Notes: generated from the sequence alone by a model not told the origin. A DNA stretch of 40,093 bases from Gammaproteobacteria bacterium (GCA_020845935.1 JADLEV010000008.1:1-40093), one strand, 5' to 3'. Shown: positions 1-8,990, numbered from the stretch's first letter. Made by a program: numbers and translations.

Positions 1-1
1 C

Positions 2-445
2 GTGCGCGGAGCCGTCGCGATCTGCGCGCCGATGAAATACCGGAACCGCAACATGCGGTTCGTGCCGTTGATGCACGGCGCCAATAGCATGGTGCGCTGG
101 CTCTCGAGCTACGAAGGCGTGATGCCGTTCCGGACAAATCAGAGCGAGCACCCGCACATCAACTATCTGCACATGCCGATCCGCGGGCTGTACGAGTTGA
201 CCCAATTGAACGCGGCGCTGCGCGAGCGGCTGCCGCAGGTACGTTGCCCGGTACTGCTGATTCAGTCGATGCAGGACCGGGTGGTCGATCCAGTCAGCGC
301 CGAACAAATCTACGAATTGCTGGGGACCCCGCTCAAACAGCTGCATTGGGTCGAATCGACGCGCCATGGCATCCTCAACGAGGACATCGGCGATACCCAG
401 GCGCGTATTCTCGATTTCCTCGCGAGCGAGGAGGCCAGACCGTGA
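2..445 (+). CDS. Alpha/beta hydrolase, C-terminal fragment (5' end outside window)
   Basis: This is the last 147 residues of a serine hydrolase of the carboxylesterase/monoacylglycerol-lipase type; the nucleophile elbow lies upstream of the window. The strand-turn carrying the acid residue is seen as PVLLIQSMQDRVVDP (Asp92 of the fragment). The catalytic His is in ESTRHGILNED (His122), followed by a final helix that ends in the usual I-x-x-FL pattern. The GTG at position 2 is only where the visible reading frame begins, not the real start. The spacing of Asp and His (30 residues) fits the family. The substrate is unknown; such enzymes cleave short- to medium-chain esters or lipids in the cytoplasm. 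The family is fairly certain, the specific function is not. Confidence 0.8.
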   Translation: MRGAVAICAPMKYRNRNMRFVPLMHGANSMVRWLSSYEGVMPFRTNQSEHPHINYLHMPIRGLYELTQLNAALRERLPQVRCPVLLIQSMQDRVVDPVSAEQIYELLGTPLKQLHWVESTRHGILNEDIGDTQARILDFLASEEARP

Positions 446-503
446 GGCGGCGCCGGCGGCATGCGCCCTATCACCGCGAACAGAGGGTGACGAGGTGCCG
501 ATC

Positions 504-938
504 ATGGCCATGAAGACGCAACTTACCGGCGAACCGGTCGCAAGGTTTCTTGCAGCACTGCCGGACGAGCAACAGCGCGAGGATTGTCGCGCGCTCGTGC
601 GCCTGATGACCGCGGCGACCGGAGCGCCGCCGCGGATGTGGGGCCGGATCGTCGGCTTCGGATCCCGCAAGCTGCGTTACGCCAACGGCAAGGAGGTGGA
701 CTGGATGGTCATCGCCTTCGCGCCGCGCGCCAGGACGATCGCGTTGTATCTCGGCGCGGATCCGGAAACCTACGCCGCGCTGAAGGACGCCCTCGGCAAG
801 CACAGCGGTGGCGGCGATTCCTGCCTGCACATCAAGCGGCTGGCGGACGTGCACCTGCCGACGCTGCGCAAGCTCGTCAAAGCCTCGGTCGCGCGACTGA
901 CACGGCAGCCGGTGCGCAGCGCGCGGTGCCGGAGCTAG
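504..938 (+). CDS. DUF1801 domain protein
   Basis: The 144-residue protein matches the DUF1801 (YdhG-like) fold. It opens with a helical segment (VARFLAALPDEQQREDCRALVRLM), then GAPPRMWGRIVGFG, a beta strand ending in the YANGKEVDWMVIAFAPRA region, and a C-terminal helix around LADVHLPTLRKLVKASV. The family is small, cytoplasmic and without an established enzymatic role. The ATG at 504 is chosen because conserved sequence begins just after it; the same frame is open further upstream but that part overlaps the preceding hydrolase gene and has no family resemblance. The gene is 58 bp downstream of the hydrolase stop and converges on trpE. Confidence 0.75.
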   Translation: MAMKTQLTGEPVARFLAALPDEQQREDCRALVRLMTAATGAPPRMWGRIVGFGSRKLRYANGKEVDWMVIAFAPRARTIALYLGADPETYAALKDALGKHSGGGDSCLHIKRLADVHLPTLRKLVKASVARLTRQPVRSARCRS

Positions 939-1054
939 TTCCTGGCGTCGCCGCAACAATCATGAGGCGCCGGCCTCGCTTGCCATCAGGCAGGACGGCA
1001 CCTTCACTGCAATCTGCGGATACCGGTCGCAGGCCAGGCCCGCGCATCGAACAT

Positions 1055-2524
1055 CTATCGTTTCGCCAGGACTAGCCCCGCCAGCGCCAGATCCAGCGCG
1101 CGCATCACGGCCTTGCCCTTGTTGATGGTCTCGTCCCATTCGTTGGCGGGGACGGAATCCGCAACGATGCCGCCGCCGGCCTGCACGTGCAACATGCCGT
1201 CCTTGATCACCGCCATGCGGATCGCGATCGCCATGTCGATGTTGCCGCTCCAGGACAGATAGCCGACCGCGCCGCCGTAGATGCCACGCTTGACCGGCTC
1301 GACCTCATCGATGATCTCCATCGCCCGGACCTTCGGTGCGCCGCTCAGCGTGCCGGCCGGGAAGGTCGCACGCAGTACGTCGAGCGCGGTCTTGCCGGGG
1401 GCGAGCCGGCCATGCACGTTGGAGACGATGTGCATCACGTGCGAGTAGCGTTCGATCACCATCCTCTCGCTGAGTTCGACGCTGCCCGCGGTGCAGACTC
1501 GCGAGATGTCGTTGCGGCCGAGATCGATCAGCATCAGATGCTCGGCCAGTTCCTTGTCGTCGGCGAGCAGTTCCTGCGCGAGCGCTTCATCCTCGGCAAC
1601 GGTCCTGCCGCGCGGCCTGGTTCCCGCGATCGGCCGCACCGTGACTTCACCATCTTCGAGCCGCACCAGTATCTCTGGCGAGGATCCGACGATATGGAAA
1701 TCGCCGAGGTTGAGACAGAACAGATAGGGTGACGGATTCAGGCTGCGCAGCGCGCGATACAGCACCGCCGGGTCGCCTCGGTACGGCGCCGACATGCGCT
1801 GCGACGGCACGACCTGCATGCAATCGCCATCGCGGATGTACTGCTTGACGTGTTCAACCATCGCCTCGTAAGCGGGCCGCTCGAAGCCAACGCGGACTTG
1901 CTCCGACGTGAGCGGCGCCGCGGGTTGCGGTTGCGCGAGTTCGACCGGGAGCGGCGCGGCCAGCCGGGTAGCGATCTCGTCAAGCCGCTGCGTGCCGCGC
2001 GTGCGTGCCGTCGGATCGTCCGGGTCAACGTAGACGACGATATAGGCGCGGCCGAGCAGGTTGTCGAAGATCACGACCTCGTCCGACACCATCAACAGGA
2101 TATCCGGGCAACCGAGTTCATCGCGCTTGACCGTCGCCGCGAGTTTCGGCTCGATGTAGCGCACGATGTCGTAACCGAAGTAGCCGACCAGGCCACCGGC
2201 GAAGCGGGGCAGTCCCGGCGGCAGCGTGACGTCGTACCGCGCGGCGAACTGCTCGATGAATGCAAGCGGATCGGTGACCTGTTCGCGCTCGACCACGACG
2301 CCGCCATCGGTGACGGTGACCTCGTGGCCGGACACGCGCAGCACGCGCGCCGCGGCCAGACCGATGAACGAGTAGCGGCCCCAGCGTTCGCCGCCCTGCA
2401 TCGATTCGAAAATATAGGAGTACGGTTCGGCGGCGAGCTTGAGATAGGCGCCGAACGGCGTATCGAGGTCGGCCAGCTGCTCGCGCACGAGCGGCACGCG
2501 GCGCAGCTGTGCGCGCAACGTCAT
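1055..2524 (-). CDS. trpE: Anthranilate synthase component I
   Basis: TrpE converts chorismate and ammonia (supplied by the TrpG glutaminase) to anthranilate, the first committed step of tryptophan synthesis. At 489 residues it has the usual length. The N-terminal regulatory domain shows [16 protein letters not shown], the region associated with tryptophan feedback binding. The chorismate-binding domain shows [49 protein letters not shown] and YGGAVGYLS, ending with the [11 protein letters not shown] segment. Its ATG overlaps the stop of the upstream rpe gene (ATGA), so the two are translationally coupled. The gph gene often found between rpe and trpE in gammaproteobacteria is missing, and no trpG lies downstream; the next gene is convergent and unrelated. 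Confidence 0.97.
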   Translation of the reverse strand: MTLRAQLRRVPLVREQLADLDTPFGAYLKLAAEPYSYIFESMQGGERWGRYSFIGLAAARVLRVSGHEVTVTDGGVVVEREQVTDPLAFIEQFAARYDVTLPPGLPRFAGGLVGYFGYDIVRYIEPKLAATVKRDELGCPDILLMVSDEVVIFDNLLGRAYIVVYVDPDDPTARTRGTQRLDEIATRLAAPLPVELAQPQPAAPLTSEQVRVGFERPAYEAMVEHVKQYIRDGDCMQVVPSQRMSAPYRGDPAVLYRALRSLNPSPYLFCLNLGDFHIVGSSPEILVRLEDGEVTVRPIAGTRPRGRTVAEDEALAQELLADDKELAEHLMLIDLGRNDISRVCTAGSVELSERMVIERYSHVMHIVSNVHGRLAPGKTALDVLRATFPAGTLSGAPKVRAMEIIDEVEPVKRGIYGGAVGYLSWSGNIDMAIAIRMAVIKDGMLHVQAGGGIVADSVPANEWDETINKGKAVMRALDLALAGLVLAKR

Positions 2525-3192
2525 TTGCCCCGCGCGATCGCGGCGCGCATCGCGGCGATCGTCGCCCGATAGTCGGTGCTGCCGAAAATCGCGGAACCGG
2601 CGACGAAGGTATCGACCCCGGCGGCGGCGATGCGGCCGATGTTGTCGACCTTGACTCCACCATCGATCTCGAGCCGGATCGGCCGGCCGCTGGCGTCGAT
2701 CAGCGCGCGCGCGGCGCGGGCCTTGACCAGTGCCTGCTCGATGAACTGTTGGCCGCCGAAGCCCGGATTCACCGACATCAGCAACACCATGTCGATCTTG
2801 TCCAGCACGTGTTCCAGCCAGTGCAACGGCGTCGCTGGATTGAACACCAGCCCCGCCTTGCAGCCGCCGTCACGGATGAGCGCCAGCGAGCGATCGATGT
2901 GCTCACTCGCTTCCGGATGGAACGTGATGTAGCTGGCGCCGGCGGCGATGAAATCGCCGATCAATCGATCCACCGGCTTCACCATCAGATGCACGTCGAT
3001 CGGTGCCGTCACGCCATGTTTGCGCAATGCGTCGCAGACCAGCGGGCCAACCGTCAGGTTCGGCACGTAGTGATTGTCCATGACATCGAAGTGAATGAAG
3101 TCGGCCCCGGCCGCGAGCACGGCATCGACTTCCTCACCCAGCTTGGCGAAGTTCGCGGACAACACCGAGGGCGCGATGACGGGATTCAGCAT
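2521..3192 (-). CDS. rpe: Ribulose-phosphate 3-epimerase
   Basis: Rpe interconverts ribulose-5-phosphate and xylulose-5-phosphate in the pentose phosphate pathway. The 223-residue TIM-barrel protein begins with the family signature [15 protein letters not shown]. It then shows [19 protein letters not shown] (the metal-binding His-x-Asp), [30 protein letters not shown] and the phosphate-binding end EIDGGV...[14 protein letters not shown]. The start at 3192 (MLNPVIAPS) is preferred over the upstream in-frame ATG at 3264, because the family's conserved region begins at once and the longer reading adds a low-quality leader. It overlaps trpE by 4 bp, suggesting one transcript. Confidence 0.96.
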   Translation of the reverse strand: MLNPVIAPSVLSANFAKLGEEVDAVLAAGADFIHFDVMDNHYVPNLTVGPLVCDALRKHGVTAPIDVHLMVKPVDRLIGDFIAAGASYITFHPEASEHIDRSLALIRDGGCKAGLVFNPATPLHWLEHVLDKIDMVLLMSVNPGFGGQQFIEQALVKARAARALIDASGRPIRLEIDGGVKVDNIGRIAAAGVDTFVAGSAIFGSTDYRATIAAMRAAIARGK

Positions 3193-3304
3193 GGCTTCAC
3201 GGGAGCTTTCTGGTGCGGCGGAACAAGGCCGGTCGCACTTTACCCGATCGTGCCGGGGCCGCAAAGCAACGGCATACGATGATCACCATCGAGGACGACA
3301 CGCG

Positions 3305-3367
3305 ATGAATGCCGACCGCTATCAAGCCGCCATCGATGCCGCGAATGCGGTCGCCCCGAATCGCGAC
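3305..3367 (+). pseudogene. Possible 5' remnant of a DUF4202-type gene
   Basis: A GAGG Shine-Dalgarno at 3291-3294 precedes an ATG at 3305 that opens MNADRYQAAIDAANAVAPNR. From memory this resembles the N-terminus of DUF4202 proteins, which carry an AAIDAANAxDPN-like motif. After about 20 codons the resemblance stops abruptly and the frame runs into the 3' end of the oppositely oriented methylase gene (its stop is at 3373-3375). The simplest reading is a gene cut by a rearrangement or insertion that brought the methylase in. The match is short, so chance similarity cannot be excluded. Confidence 0.35.
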
Positions 3368-3372
3368 CCCGG

Positions 3373-4530
3373 CTACCGCACCGGCGGTTCTTCGCCGGGA
3401 TGGCGCAACGCGGTCGCAACCTCGGGCAGCCCCATGCGGATGCGGGCGGCGTGCAGGACCGGAAAACGGATCCCTTCGACGGTACGCGGCTGGCCTTGCG
3501 CATCGCCGGCCAGGACCTGCCACCAGTTGCGCCGCGTCTTCTTGCCGGCCCTTTTCCAGCGCCTTTCCACCCGCGCGATCAACGCGACGACATCGGTGTA
3601 GCCGTTGACGATCAGCCACTGCCCCGCGCGCAGCCTGGTGGCCTGACGCGGTGCGGGCTGGGCTTCGGGAATCACCTTCAGGTCCAGCGCTGAACTGGTG
3701 ATCAATGCCTCGTGAACTTCGCCACGCCGGCTCGCGTCGCTGTTGACGTTGCGTCGCGCCTGGACGCGATAGACATGACGATCGCGATACAGCGCATAGA
3801 CGCCATCGCTCGCCGAGTTCGATACCACGACATGGGCGCCGCGCGCCGCGAGCGTACGCGCCAGCGTCGCGAGTCGGGCTTGCTGTGCCAGCGTGAAGCC
3901 CGCGGCCGAGTAAGCGGTGAAATACGAGGTCGCCGAGAGCGGGATGTAGGGCGGATCGAAATAGACGAAATCGCCTTGGCCGACGTCCGCCGTGGCGGCG
4001 GCAAAATCGGCGACGCGCAGATCGACCCTCTGCAATGCGACCGAGGCCGAGCGCAGATTCCGTTCATCAAGGATCCGCGGTTTGGCGTATCTGCCGAATG
4101 GCGTGTTGAACTCGCCCTTGCTGTTTTCGCGATACAGGCCATTGAAGCAGGTTTGATTGAGATAGATGACGCGCGCCGCACGCTCGGGGATTGCTGCCGG
4201 TTGCGCCGCGCGTATGGCATAGAAGTAAGCCTCGTCGTGCCGGCGCGCATGCTCCCGCAGCAGCAGGATGACGTCGTCAACCGCGTCGCGGACACCGATA
4301 TAGGTCGTGATCAGATGGTCGTTGACGTCGGTCAGCCGTGCTGCGCCGGGCAGGCGGCCATCCCGCGCCAACGCAAAAAACAGCGCACCGCCCCCGAGAA
4401 ACGGCTCGAAGTAGCGACCGGACGGCGCCATCTGTTCGACGACCCGCAACAACACGGGCAACAGCTGTCTCTTGCCACCGGCCCACTTCAGAAACGGGCG
4501 CGGCGGCGGATGGTTCAATGCATTGGCCAT
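3373..4530 (-). CDS. Dam-type (D12 class) adenine-N6 DNA methyltransferase with C-terminal extension
   Basis: The first ~285 residues form a complete D12-class adenine methylase. PFLKWAGGKRQLLP (residues 12-25) and FEPFLGGGALFF (41-52) make the AdoMet site. LTDVND follows (66-71), then YLNQTCFNGLYREN (123-136) with NTPFGRY. The catalytic motif DPPY is at 192-195, and the core ends near 277 (HEALI). Canonical Dam proteins stop at about this point. This one continues for roughly 100 residues (LRAGQWLIVNGYTDVVALIARV...) with a basic stretch RRWKRAGKKTRRNWW. No restriction endonuclease gene is adjacent, so a role in GATC-type marking or as an orphan methylase is inferred. The target sequence is not provable here. 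Confidence 0.9.
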   Translation of the reverse strand: MANALNHPPPRPFLKWAGGKRQLLPVLLRVVEQMAPSGRYFEPFLGGGALFFALARDGRLPGAARLTDVNDHLITTYIGVRDAVDDVILLLREHARRHDEAYFYAIRAAQPAAIPERAARVIYLNQTCFNGLYRENSKGEFNTPFGRYAKPRILDERNLRSASVALQRVDLRVADFAAATADVGQGDFVYFDPPYIPLSATSYFTAYSAAGFTLAQQARLATLARTLAARGAHVVVSNSASDGVYALYRDRHVYRVQARRNVNSDASRRGEVHEALITSSALDLKVIPEAQPAPRQATRLRAGQWLIVNGYTDVVALIARVERRWKRAGKKTRRNWWQVLAGDAQGQPRTVEGIRFPVLHAARIRMGLPEVATALRHPGEEPPVR

Positions 4531-4677
4531 TCATCGGATCCGGGGAACGGGGATGCGCGGGATCGTAACAGGGGACGGAATGACGCCGCGATCCCGGCGC
4601 CGGCGCGGTCGATTGTCGCTCAGCGGGTGGCGTGCGAGTATCGCGGCGCTAATCCGCCGGCCGGAGGGAACGAGGAG

Positions 4678-6537
4678 ATGAAGCACCTGTGCCGTATCAC
4701 CTGGGTCCTCGGTGTCGCCTTGGGTCTTGCCGGGCGCGCTGTCGTCGCGGCCGATGCGGTGCCCGTGGCCGCATCGCTGCCGGCGCCGATCGGCGCCGAC
4801 TGGGAAGGCTACAACAAGACGCTCGATGGCCAGCGCTACTCGCTGCTCGATCAAATCAACACCACCAACGCCGCTTCGCTTGCCGAGGTGTGCCGGGTGC
4901 GGGTCGCCACACGCGGTTCCTTCCAGTCCGGGCTCGTGGTGGTCGGCAATCTGCTCTACGCGACGACCAGCACCGAAACCTTCGCCATCGATCCGGTCAC
5001 CTGCGCGCTGCGCTGGCAGCACAGCTATCAGCGCGCGCAGGCGCCGGGCTTGCAGGGGAATCGCGGCGTCGCCTGGTTGAATGGCCGCGTCTTTCGGGGT
5101 ACCGACGATGCGCGTCTCATCGCACTTGACGCCCTGACCGGACGCGAGATCTGGGTCAACGTGCTGGGCGATCCGACCATCGGCGAGTACCTCACCGGCG
5201 CGCCGGTCGCGTGGAATGGCCTGGTGATCGCCGGCATCTCCGGCAGCGAGTTCGGCATCCGCGGCCGGATCATCGCCTTCGATGCGCTGACCGGCCGCGA
5301 AGTGTGGCGCTTCAACACGGTTGCCACCGGCGCGGAGGTCGGTGCCGATACCTGGGGCGACCGCAAGTGGTCCGAGCATGGCGGCGGCGGCACCTGGTCG
5401 ACGATGACGATCGACCAACGCACCGGCGAGTTGTTCGTGCCGGTCGGCAATCCGGTGCCGGATTACGCACCGCAGGATCGCCCGGTCGCGAACCTCTTCA
5501 CCAACAGCGTGCTGGTGCTCGATGCGGTCAGCGGCGCGCTGCGCTGGTGGTATCAACTGCAAGCCAACGATGATCGCGACCACGATCTCGCCGCGGCGCC
5601 GGTGCTGTTCCACGATAACCGGCACCGCGCGATGGTCGCGGCGGCGGGCAAGGATGGCCTGTTGCACCTCATCGATCGCGAGACGCGCGAGGCGCGCTTC
5701 AAGGTGCCGGTAACCACCGTCGACGCACAGCGCCCGGCGGTGACGCCCGAAGGCATCTTCGTCTGCCCCGGTGCGTACGGCGGTGTGCTGTGGAACGGTC
5801 CCGCGTTCGATCCGAAGCGCATGTGGTTCTTCACTCCCGCGGTCGATCAATGCATGGTGATCAAGTCCGAGCCGGGCACGAGTTACGTGCGGCGCGGCAT
5901 CAACATCGGCGGCAGCTACTCTGGCGAGGGCGTACCGATGACCGGCTGGATCACGGCGGTGGATGCGAACACGGGCGCGGTGCGCTGGAAGTATCACGCC
6001 GACGTTTCGATGACCGGCGGCGTGACACCGACCGCGGGCGGCGTCGTGCTGACCGGCGACAACGCCGGCAACTTTCTGGTGTTCGCGAGCGACAGCGGCA
6101 AGCTGCTGCTCAAGCACAACACCGGCGGCGCCATCTCGGGCGGCGTCGTCACCTATGCGCGCGGCGGCCGCCAGTATGTCGCGGTCACCTCCGGCAATGT
6201 CTCTCCCGCCGGCTTCGGCACCGTCGGCCAACCGAGCGTCGTCGTGCTGGCGCTGCCAGAAACACCGGCCGCCCCGGCCGCGGCGACAGCGCCGGACGTC
6301 GCGCGCGGCGAACAGCTTTACGGCCAGATCTGCGCCGGCTGCCACGGCGCCGATGGGGGCCGCATCACCGCTCACGAACTGAAGCAGACGGTCGCGCGCA
6401 CCGATGCCGCGCAGCTGCTTCAGACGATCGTCAATCCCGCCGGGGCGATGCCACGGATCTTTCCCGCGCAGCGCACCGCCGACGATGAGCGCGACCTGCG
6501 CGACATCGTCACCTATCTGCAACAGCGGTTGCGGTGA
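4678..6537 (+). CDS. Secreted PQQ-dependent dehydrogenase with C-terminal cytochrome c domain
   Basis: This is a periplasmic quinohaemoprotein, 619 residues. The signal peptide is visible (MKHLCRITWVLGVALGLAGRAVVA, cleavage after A-V-V-A). A beta-propeller with repeated TGREIW/TGREVWRF/TGAVRWKY blades forms the PQQ domain. A C-terminal class I cytochrome c domain has CAGCH at residues 552-556 and a likely Met ligand in AGAMPRI. The typical active-site region of type II alcohol dehydrogenases (HDxWDYD) is altered here to DDRDHDLAAAPVL, so the substrate may not be a simple alcohol. The ATG at 4678 follows GGAGG and GAGGAG, an excellent ribosome binding site. It is divergent from the methylase gene. 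Electrons from substrate oxidation would pass to PQQ, then haem, then the respiratory chain. Confidence 0.88.
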   Translation: MKHLCRITWVLGVALGLAGRAVVAADAVPVAASLPAPIGADWEGYNKTLDGQRYSLLDQINTTNAASLAEVCRVRVATRGSFQSGLVVVGNLLYATTSTETFAIDPVTCALRWQHSYQRAQAPGLQGNRGVAWLNGRVFRGTDDARLIALDALTGREIWVNVLGDPTIGEYLTGAPVAWNGLVIAGISGSEFGIRGRIIAFDALTGREVWRFNTVATGAEVGADTWGDRKWSEHGGGGTWSTMTIDQRTGELFVPVGNPVPDYAPQDRPVANLFTNSVLVLDAVSGALRWWYQLQANDDRDHDLAAAPVLFHDNRHRAMVAAAGKDGLLHLIDRETREARFKVPVTTVDAQRPAVTPEGIFVCPGAYGGVLWNGPAFDPKRMWFFTPAVDQCMVIKSEPGTSYVRRGINIGGSYSGEGVPMTGWITAVDANTGAVRWKYHADVSMTGGVTPTAGGVVLTGDNAGNFLVFASDSGKLLLKHNTGGAISGGVVTYARGGRQYVAVTSGNVSPAGFGTVGQPSVVVLALPETPAAPAAATAPDVARGEQLYGQICAGCHGADGGRITAHELKQTVARTDAAQLLQTIVNPAGAMPRIFPAQRTADDERDLRDIVTYLQQRLR

Positions 6538-6576
6538 TCGTCGTGACAGCGCCCGCGGCGCGACGGCAATGCAGGA

Positions 6577-6652
6577 TGGTGGGCCGTGTAGGATTCGAAC
6601 CTACGACCAATGGATTAAAAGTCCACTGCTCTACCAGCTGAGCTAACGGCCC
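6577..6652 (-). tRNA. tRNA-Lys (TTT)
   Basis: Read on the minus strand, the sequence folds as a complete cloverleaf. The 7-bp acceptor GGGCCGT pairs with ACGGCCC, the D arm is AGCTCAGCTGGTAGAGC, and the anticodon loop CTTTTAA has anticodon TTT at 6617-6619. The T arm is GTAGG TTCGAAT CCTAC. The discriminator is A and the CCA end is encoded (6577-6579). It decodes AAA/AAG lysine codons. It lies 39 bp after the stop of the PQQ gene, on the opposite strand. Confidence 0.97.
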
Positions 6653-6743
6653 AAGGGTGCGGTGCCGAGCCGCAAAGGTGCCGAGGATTCTGCCTGAGGT
6701 TCTGCTGGAAACCCGGACGACGACGACTGGGGCGCAGATGATA

Positions 6744-6763
6744 ACGGAGCCCGCCGGCTCCGT
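6744..6763 (-). terminator. Hairpin downstream of the YeeE-type transporter gene
   Basis: A perfect 8-bp inverted repeat (ACGGAGCC / GGCTCCGT, 4-nt loop) lies 16 bp past the transporter stop on the minus strand. It is followed by TATCATC rather than a strong T run, so termination would be modest. It may also separate this transcript from the tRNA-Lys gene that follows. Confidence 0.5.
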
Positions 6764-6779
6764 ACAGGCGAGGCGGAGG

Positions 6780-7985
6780 CTAGAGTTTGTCGAGGCGGCG
6801 GCAGCGTTTCGGCAGCAGACGCAGATCGACCGCGGCCGTGAGCAGTGCGGCGCCGATGCCGCGGTCGGTGTGGACCAGCAGGTAGTACTCGGTCTTGATG
6901 GTCAGCGCGCAGCCGACGAGGATCGCGATGACCGTCAACAGCGAACCGAGCGCCAGGGTCGAGATGCCGGTGAGCCCCTGGCCGATCGAACAGCCGAGTG
7001 CCAGCACGCCGCCGATGCCGAGCATGATGCCGCCACACGCCGGACGCAGCAGCTCACCGGCGGCGCGAAACCAGTCCCAGCGCCAGCGGCGCCGGCTCAG
7101 CGCATGGCCGCAGGCGCCGAGCAGCATGCCCACCATCCCGGCCATGCCGAACGTGAAGCGGTGCAGGTCTGTCGGCGTTCGCAGCCAGGAGATGCCGTCG
7201 GCGAGTGGGGCGATGAACGTGAACGATTGCACGCCGACGCCCGGTGGGATCTCGAGCAGGAATTCGGCATCCTCTATCCAGCGTTGGCCGAGCGGGCTCG
7301 AGGTCAGCAGCCAGCCAAGCGTGATGAGGGCGCCGATCGCGATTGCGCCGAGCGCCTGGCTGCGCGACAACCGCAAATGGCCCCAGCGCAACGCCGCGAT
7401 CGCCAGCAGCGCCGCGCAGGCGATCCCGAGCCAGGCTGCGCTCGTCGTGTCGCTTAGGCCCAGCGGGTGCAGCAGCACCGATGGCAGGCGTTGGTCCGGC
7501 AAGCCGAACCGCGCCAGATCGATCGACACCGGTTCGACCCAGGGATGGAACACATACTCATAGAACCGCGTCCGCAGCACCAGCGTCGCGCCGAGCGCAG
7601 CGCACAGCAGTGCGACCACCGCCTTGCCGCTGCCAAAACCGGCGCGCAGCAACAGCTTGCTCGGACATCCGGAACACAGTGCCATGCCGCCGCCGAACAA
7701 CAGGCCGCCGATCACGTGGCGCGGCCAGGCGAACATGGCGCTGGCGTATGGAACCCGGGTCGCCGCCGGATCGAACATTCCCGCAGACTGCAATGCGATG
7801 GCACCGGCAATGGCGGCGGCCATCGCCAGCAACCAGGCTCGAAAGCGCCGCCGATCTCCGGTCGTGACCCAATCCGCGACCGCGCCGAGCGTGCAGAAGT
7901 TGCTCGCCGCCATCACGACCGCGAGCGCAGCGCCGAGCAGCAACGCGCCGGCGAGAATCAGCAGATGCGAGGTGAGTTCGTCCAT
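6780..7985 (-). CDS. YeeE/YedE-family sulfur-compound transporter (membrane protein)
   Basis: This is a multi-spanning inner-membrane protein of about 401 residues in the YeeE/YedE (DUF395, TsuA-like) family, whose characterised members take up thiosulfate. Family signatures are ASNFCTLGAVADW near the N-terminus, GGGMALCSGCPSKLLLRAGFGSG in the middle and GGIMLGIGGVLALGCSIGQGLTG near the C-terminus. Each carries the conserved cysteine thought to relay the sulfur substrate. Many hydrophobic helices of about 20 residues are seen. The ATG at 7985 is used; an in-frame TTG at 8006 is possible and lies beside a GCGAGG, but that spacing is too tight. No TusA-like gene is adjacent. It follows the ECF sigma factor operon after 112 bp and could be co-transcribed. 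Confidence 0.85.
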   Translation of the reverse strand: MDELTSHLLILAGALLLGAALAVVMAASNFCTLGAVADWVTTGDRRRFRAWLLAMAAAIAGAIALQSAGMFDPAATRVPYASAMFAWPRHVIGGLLFGGGMALCSGCPSKLLLRAGFGSGKAVVALLCAALGATLVLRTRFYEYVFHPWVEPVSIDLARFGLPDQRLPSVLLHPLGLSDTTSAAWLGIACAALLAIAALRWGHLRLSRSQALGAIAIGALITLGWLLTSSPLGQRWIEDAEFLLEIPPGVGVQSFTFIAPLADGISWLRTPTDLHRFTFGMAGMVGMLLGACGHALSRRRWRWDWFRAAGELLRPACGGIMLGIGGVLALGCSIGQGLTGISTLALGSLLTVIAILVGCALTIKTEYYLLVHTDRGIGAALLTAAVDLRLLPKRCRRLDKL

Positions 7986-8097
7986 GCCGACCGCATTTAA
8001 GCGCAAGCCTCGCGATGCGGGAAGCGGCGCGACGGGACGATGTTGCGGAATTTACTTCGCTGGTGGTCGCACTCGGCCCGCATCCTGCAGAGGGCGT

Positions 8098-8433
8098 TCA
8101 GCCGCAAAACGAGAATGCCGAATCGCGTGCGCGCTTGAACAGCCACCAGGCGAGGCTCATGGCGACAAGGATCAATATGGGCCAATTCTCGACACAGAAT
8201 CCCAGCGCCACCAACGACGTCGTGGCCAACGCCGTGAGCAGCACCACCAGGTGCGGCAGCAGCAGGCAGACACTGACGAAAAAGACGAACAAGGCCGCCC
8301 ATCGCCGCAACCGCAAGCGGCGTTCGGTGCGTCTGATTCGGTCCTGCAGCACCCGTGCGAAGGTATCGTGTGGCAGGTCTTCGATGCTGCGATCGAACCA
8401 TTGCTGGATCTCGGCGTCGCGATCTTCAGTCAT
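8098..8433 (-). CDS. Small membrane protein coupled to an ECF sigma factor; candidate anti-sigma factor
   Basis: The 111-residue protein has an acidic/basic soluble N-terminus of about 43 residues (MTEDRDAEIQQWFDRSIEDL...). Two hydrophobic segments follow (roughly 44-75 and 83-99), then a basic end. No zinc-binding HxxxCxxC anti-sigma motif is visible. Its ATG overlaps the sigma factor's stop codon (ATGA), the usual arrangement for an anti-sigma factor or sensor in the same pathway. By position and topology, a membrane-anchored regulator that holds the sigma factor is the best guess. No family was recognised from sequence alone. Confidence 0.7.
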   Translation of the reverse strand: MTEDRDAEIQQWFDRSIEDLPHDTFARVLQDRIRRTERRLRLRRWAALFVFFVSVCLLLPHLVVLLTALATTSLVALGFCVENWPILILVAMSLAWWLFKRARDSAFSFCG

Positions 8434-8990
8434 GAGGCGGACCTTTCTATTGCGTAGCCGGCAAGGTAGGCGCGCAGCTGCGCGCTACCACGGTTGATAT
8501 GGGACTTGACCGTGCCGAGCGGCAGGCCGGTCAATTCGGCAATGGCAGCGTGACTCATGCCCTCATGATAGGAAAGCACGACGCACAGCCGGACTTCGCC
8601 CGTCAGCTTGGCGAGCGCCCGATTCAGGTCGATGTTCATGGCGGCCGCGCCGGTGACGGCCGCATCGGGTACCGGCTCCCCGCGATCGAGTCGGCATGAC
8701 GGATCCCTGCGCCGCAAGTGCTTCAGCCAGGTGCGCACGGCGATGACCTTCAACCAGGCGGGCAATGCCTGCCCCGCCTGCAAGCCGGGCAGCGCCTCCC
8801 AGGCCCGCAGCAGCACCTGTTGCGCAAGATCATCGGCGAGGTCAGGGTCATGACTCAGCCGCCGCAGCAGCCGGCGCAACCACTGCTGGTGGCGCTCGAC
8901 CAATGCGGCAAACGCCTGCTGGTCCCGTTCGCGGGCCAGCAGCACCAGGGTTGCATCGCTGGCGGTGGCATAGGTTCCGGGCGTCGGCAT
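8430..8990 (-). CDS. ECF (sigma-70 family) RNA polymerase sigma factor
   Basis: The 186-residue protein has the two-domain ECF layout. Region 2 (about 25-65) reads FAALVERHQQWLRRLLRRLSHDPDLADDLAQQVLLRAW, with the core-binding and -10-recognition helices. Region 4 (about 135-180) has the helix-turn-helix MSHAAIAELTGLPLGTVKSHINRGSAQLRAYL. The linker is short and no extra C-terminal domain is present. The partner gene downstream overlaps by 4 bp. A small membrane protein gene ends 62 bp upstream on the same strand. ECF factors commonly respond to envelope or oxidative signals; the signal here is unknown. No convincing autoregulated promoter was found upstream. Confidence 0.93.
   Translation of the reverse strand: MPTPGTYATASDATLVLLARERDQQAFAALVERHQQWLRRLLRRLSHDPDLADDLAQQVLLRAWEALPGLQAGQALPAWLKVIAVRTWLKHLRRRDPSCRLDRGEPVPDAAVTGAAAMNIDLNRALAKLTGEVRLCVVLSYHEGMSHAAIAELTGLPLGTVKSHINRGSAQLRAYLAGYAIERSAS

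Noticed and set aside
4531-6522. A 663-codon open frame opposite the PQQ dehydrogenase
   Set aside because: The plus-strand frame has a signal peptide, propeller repeats and a haem motif; the minus frame is biased in His, Arg and Ala with no recognisable fold.
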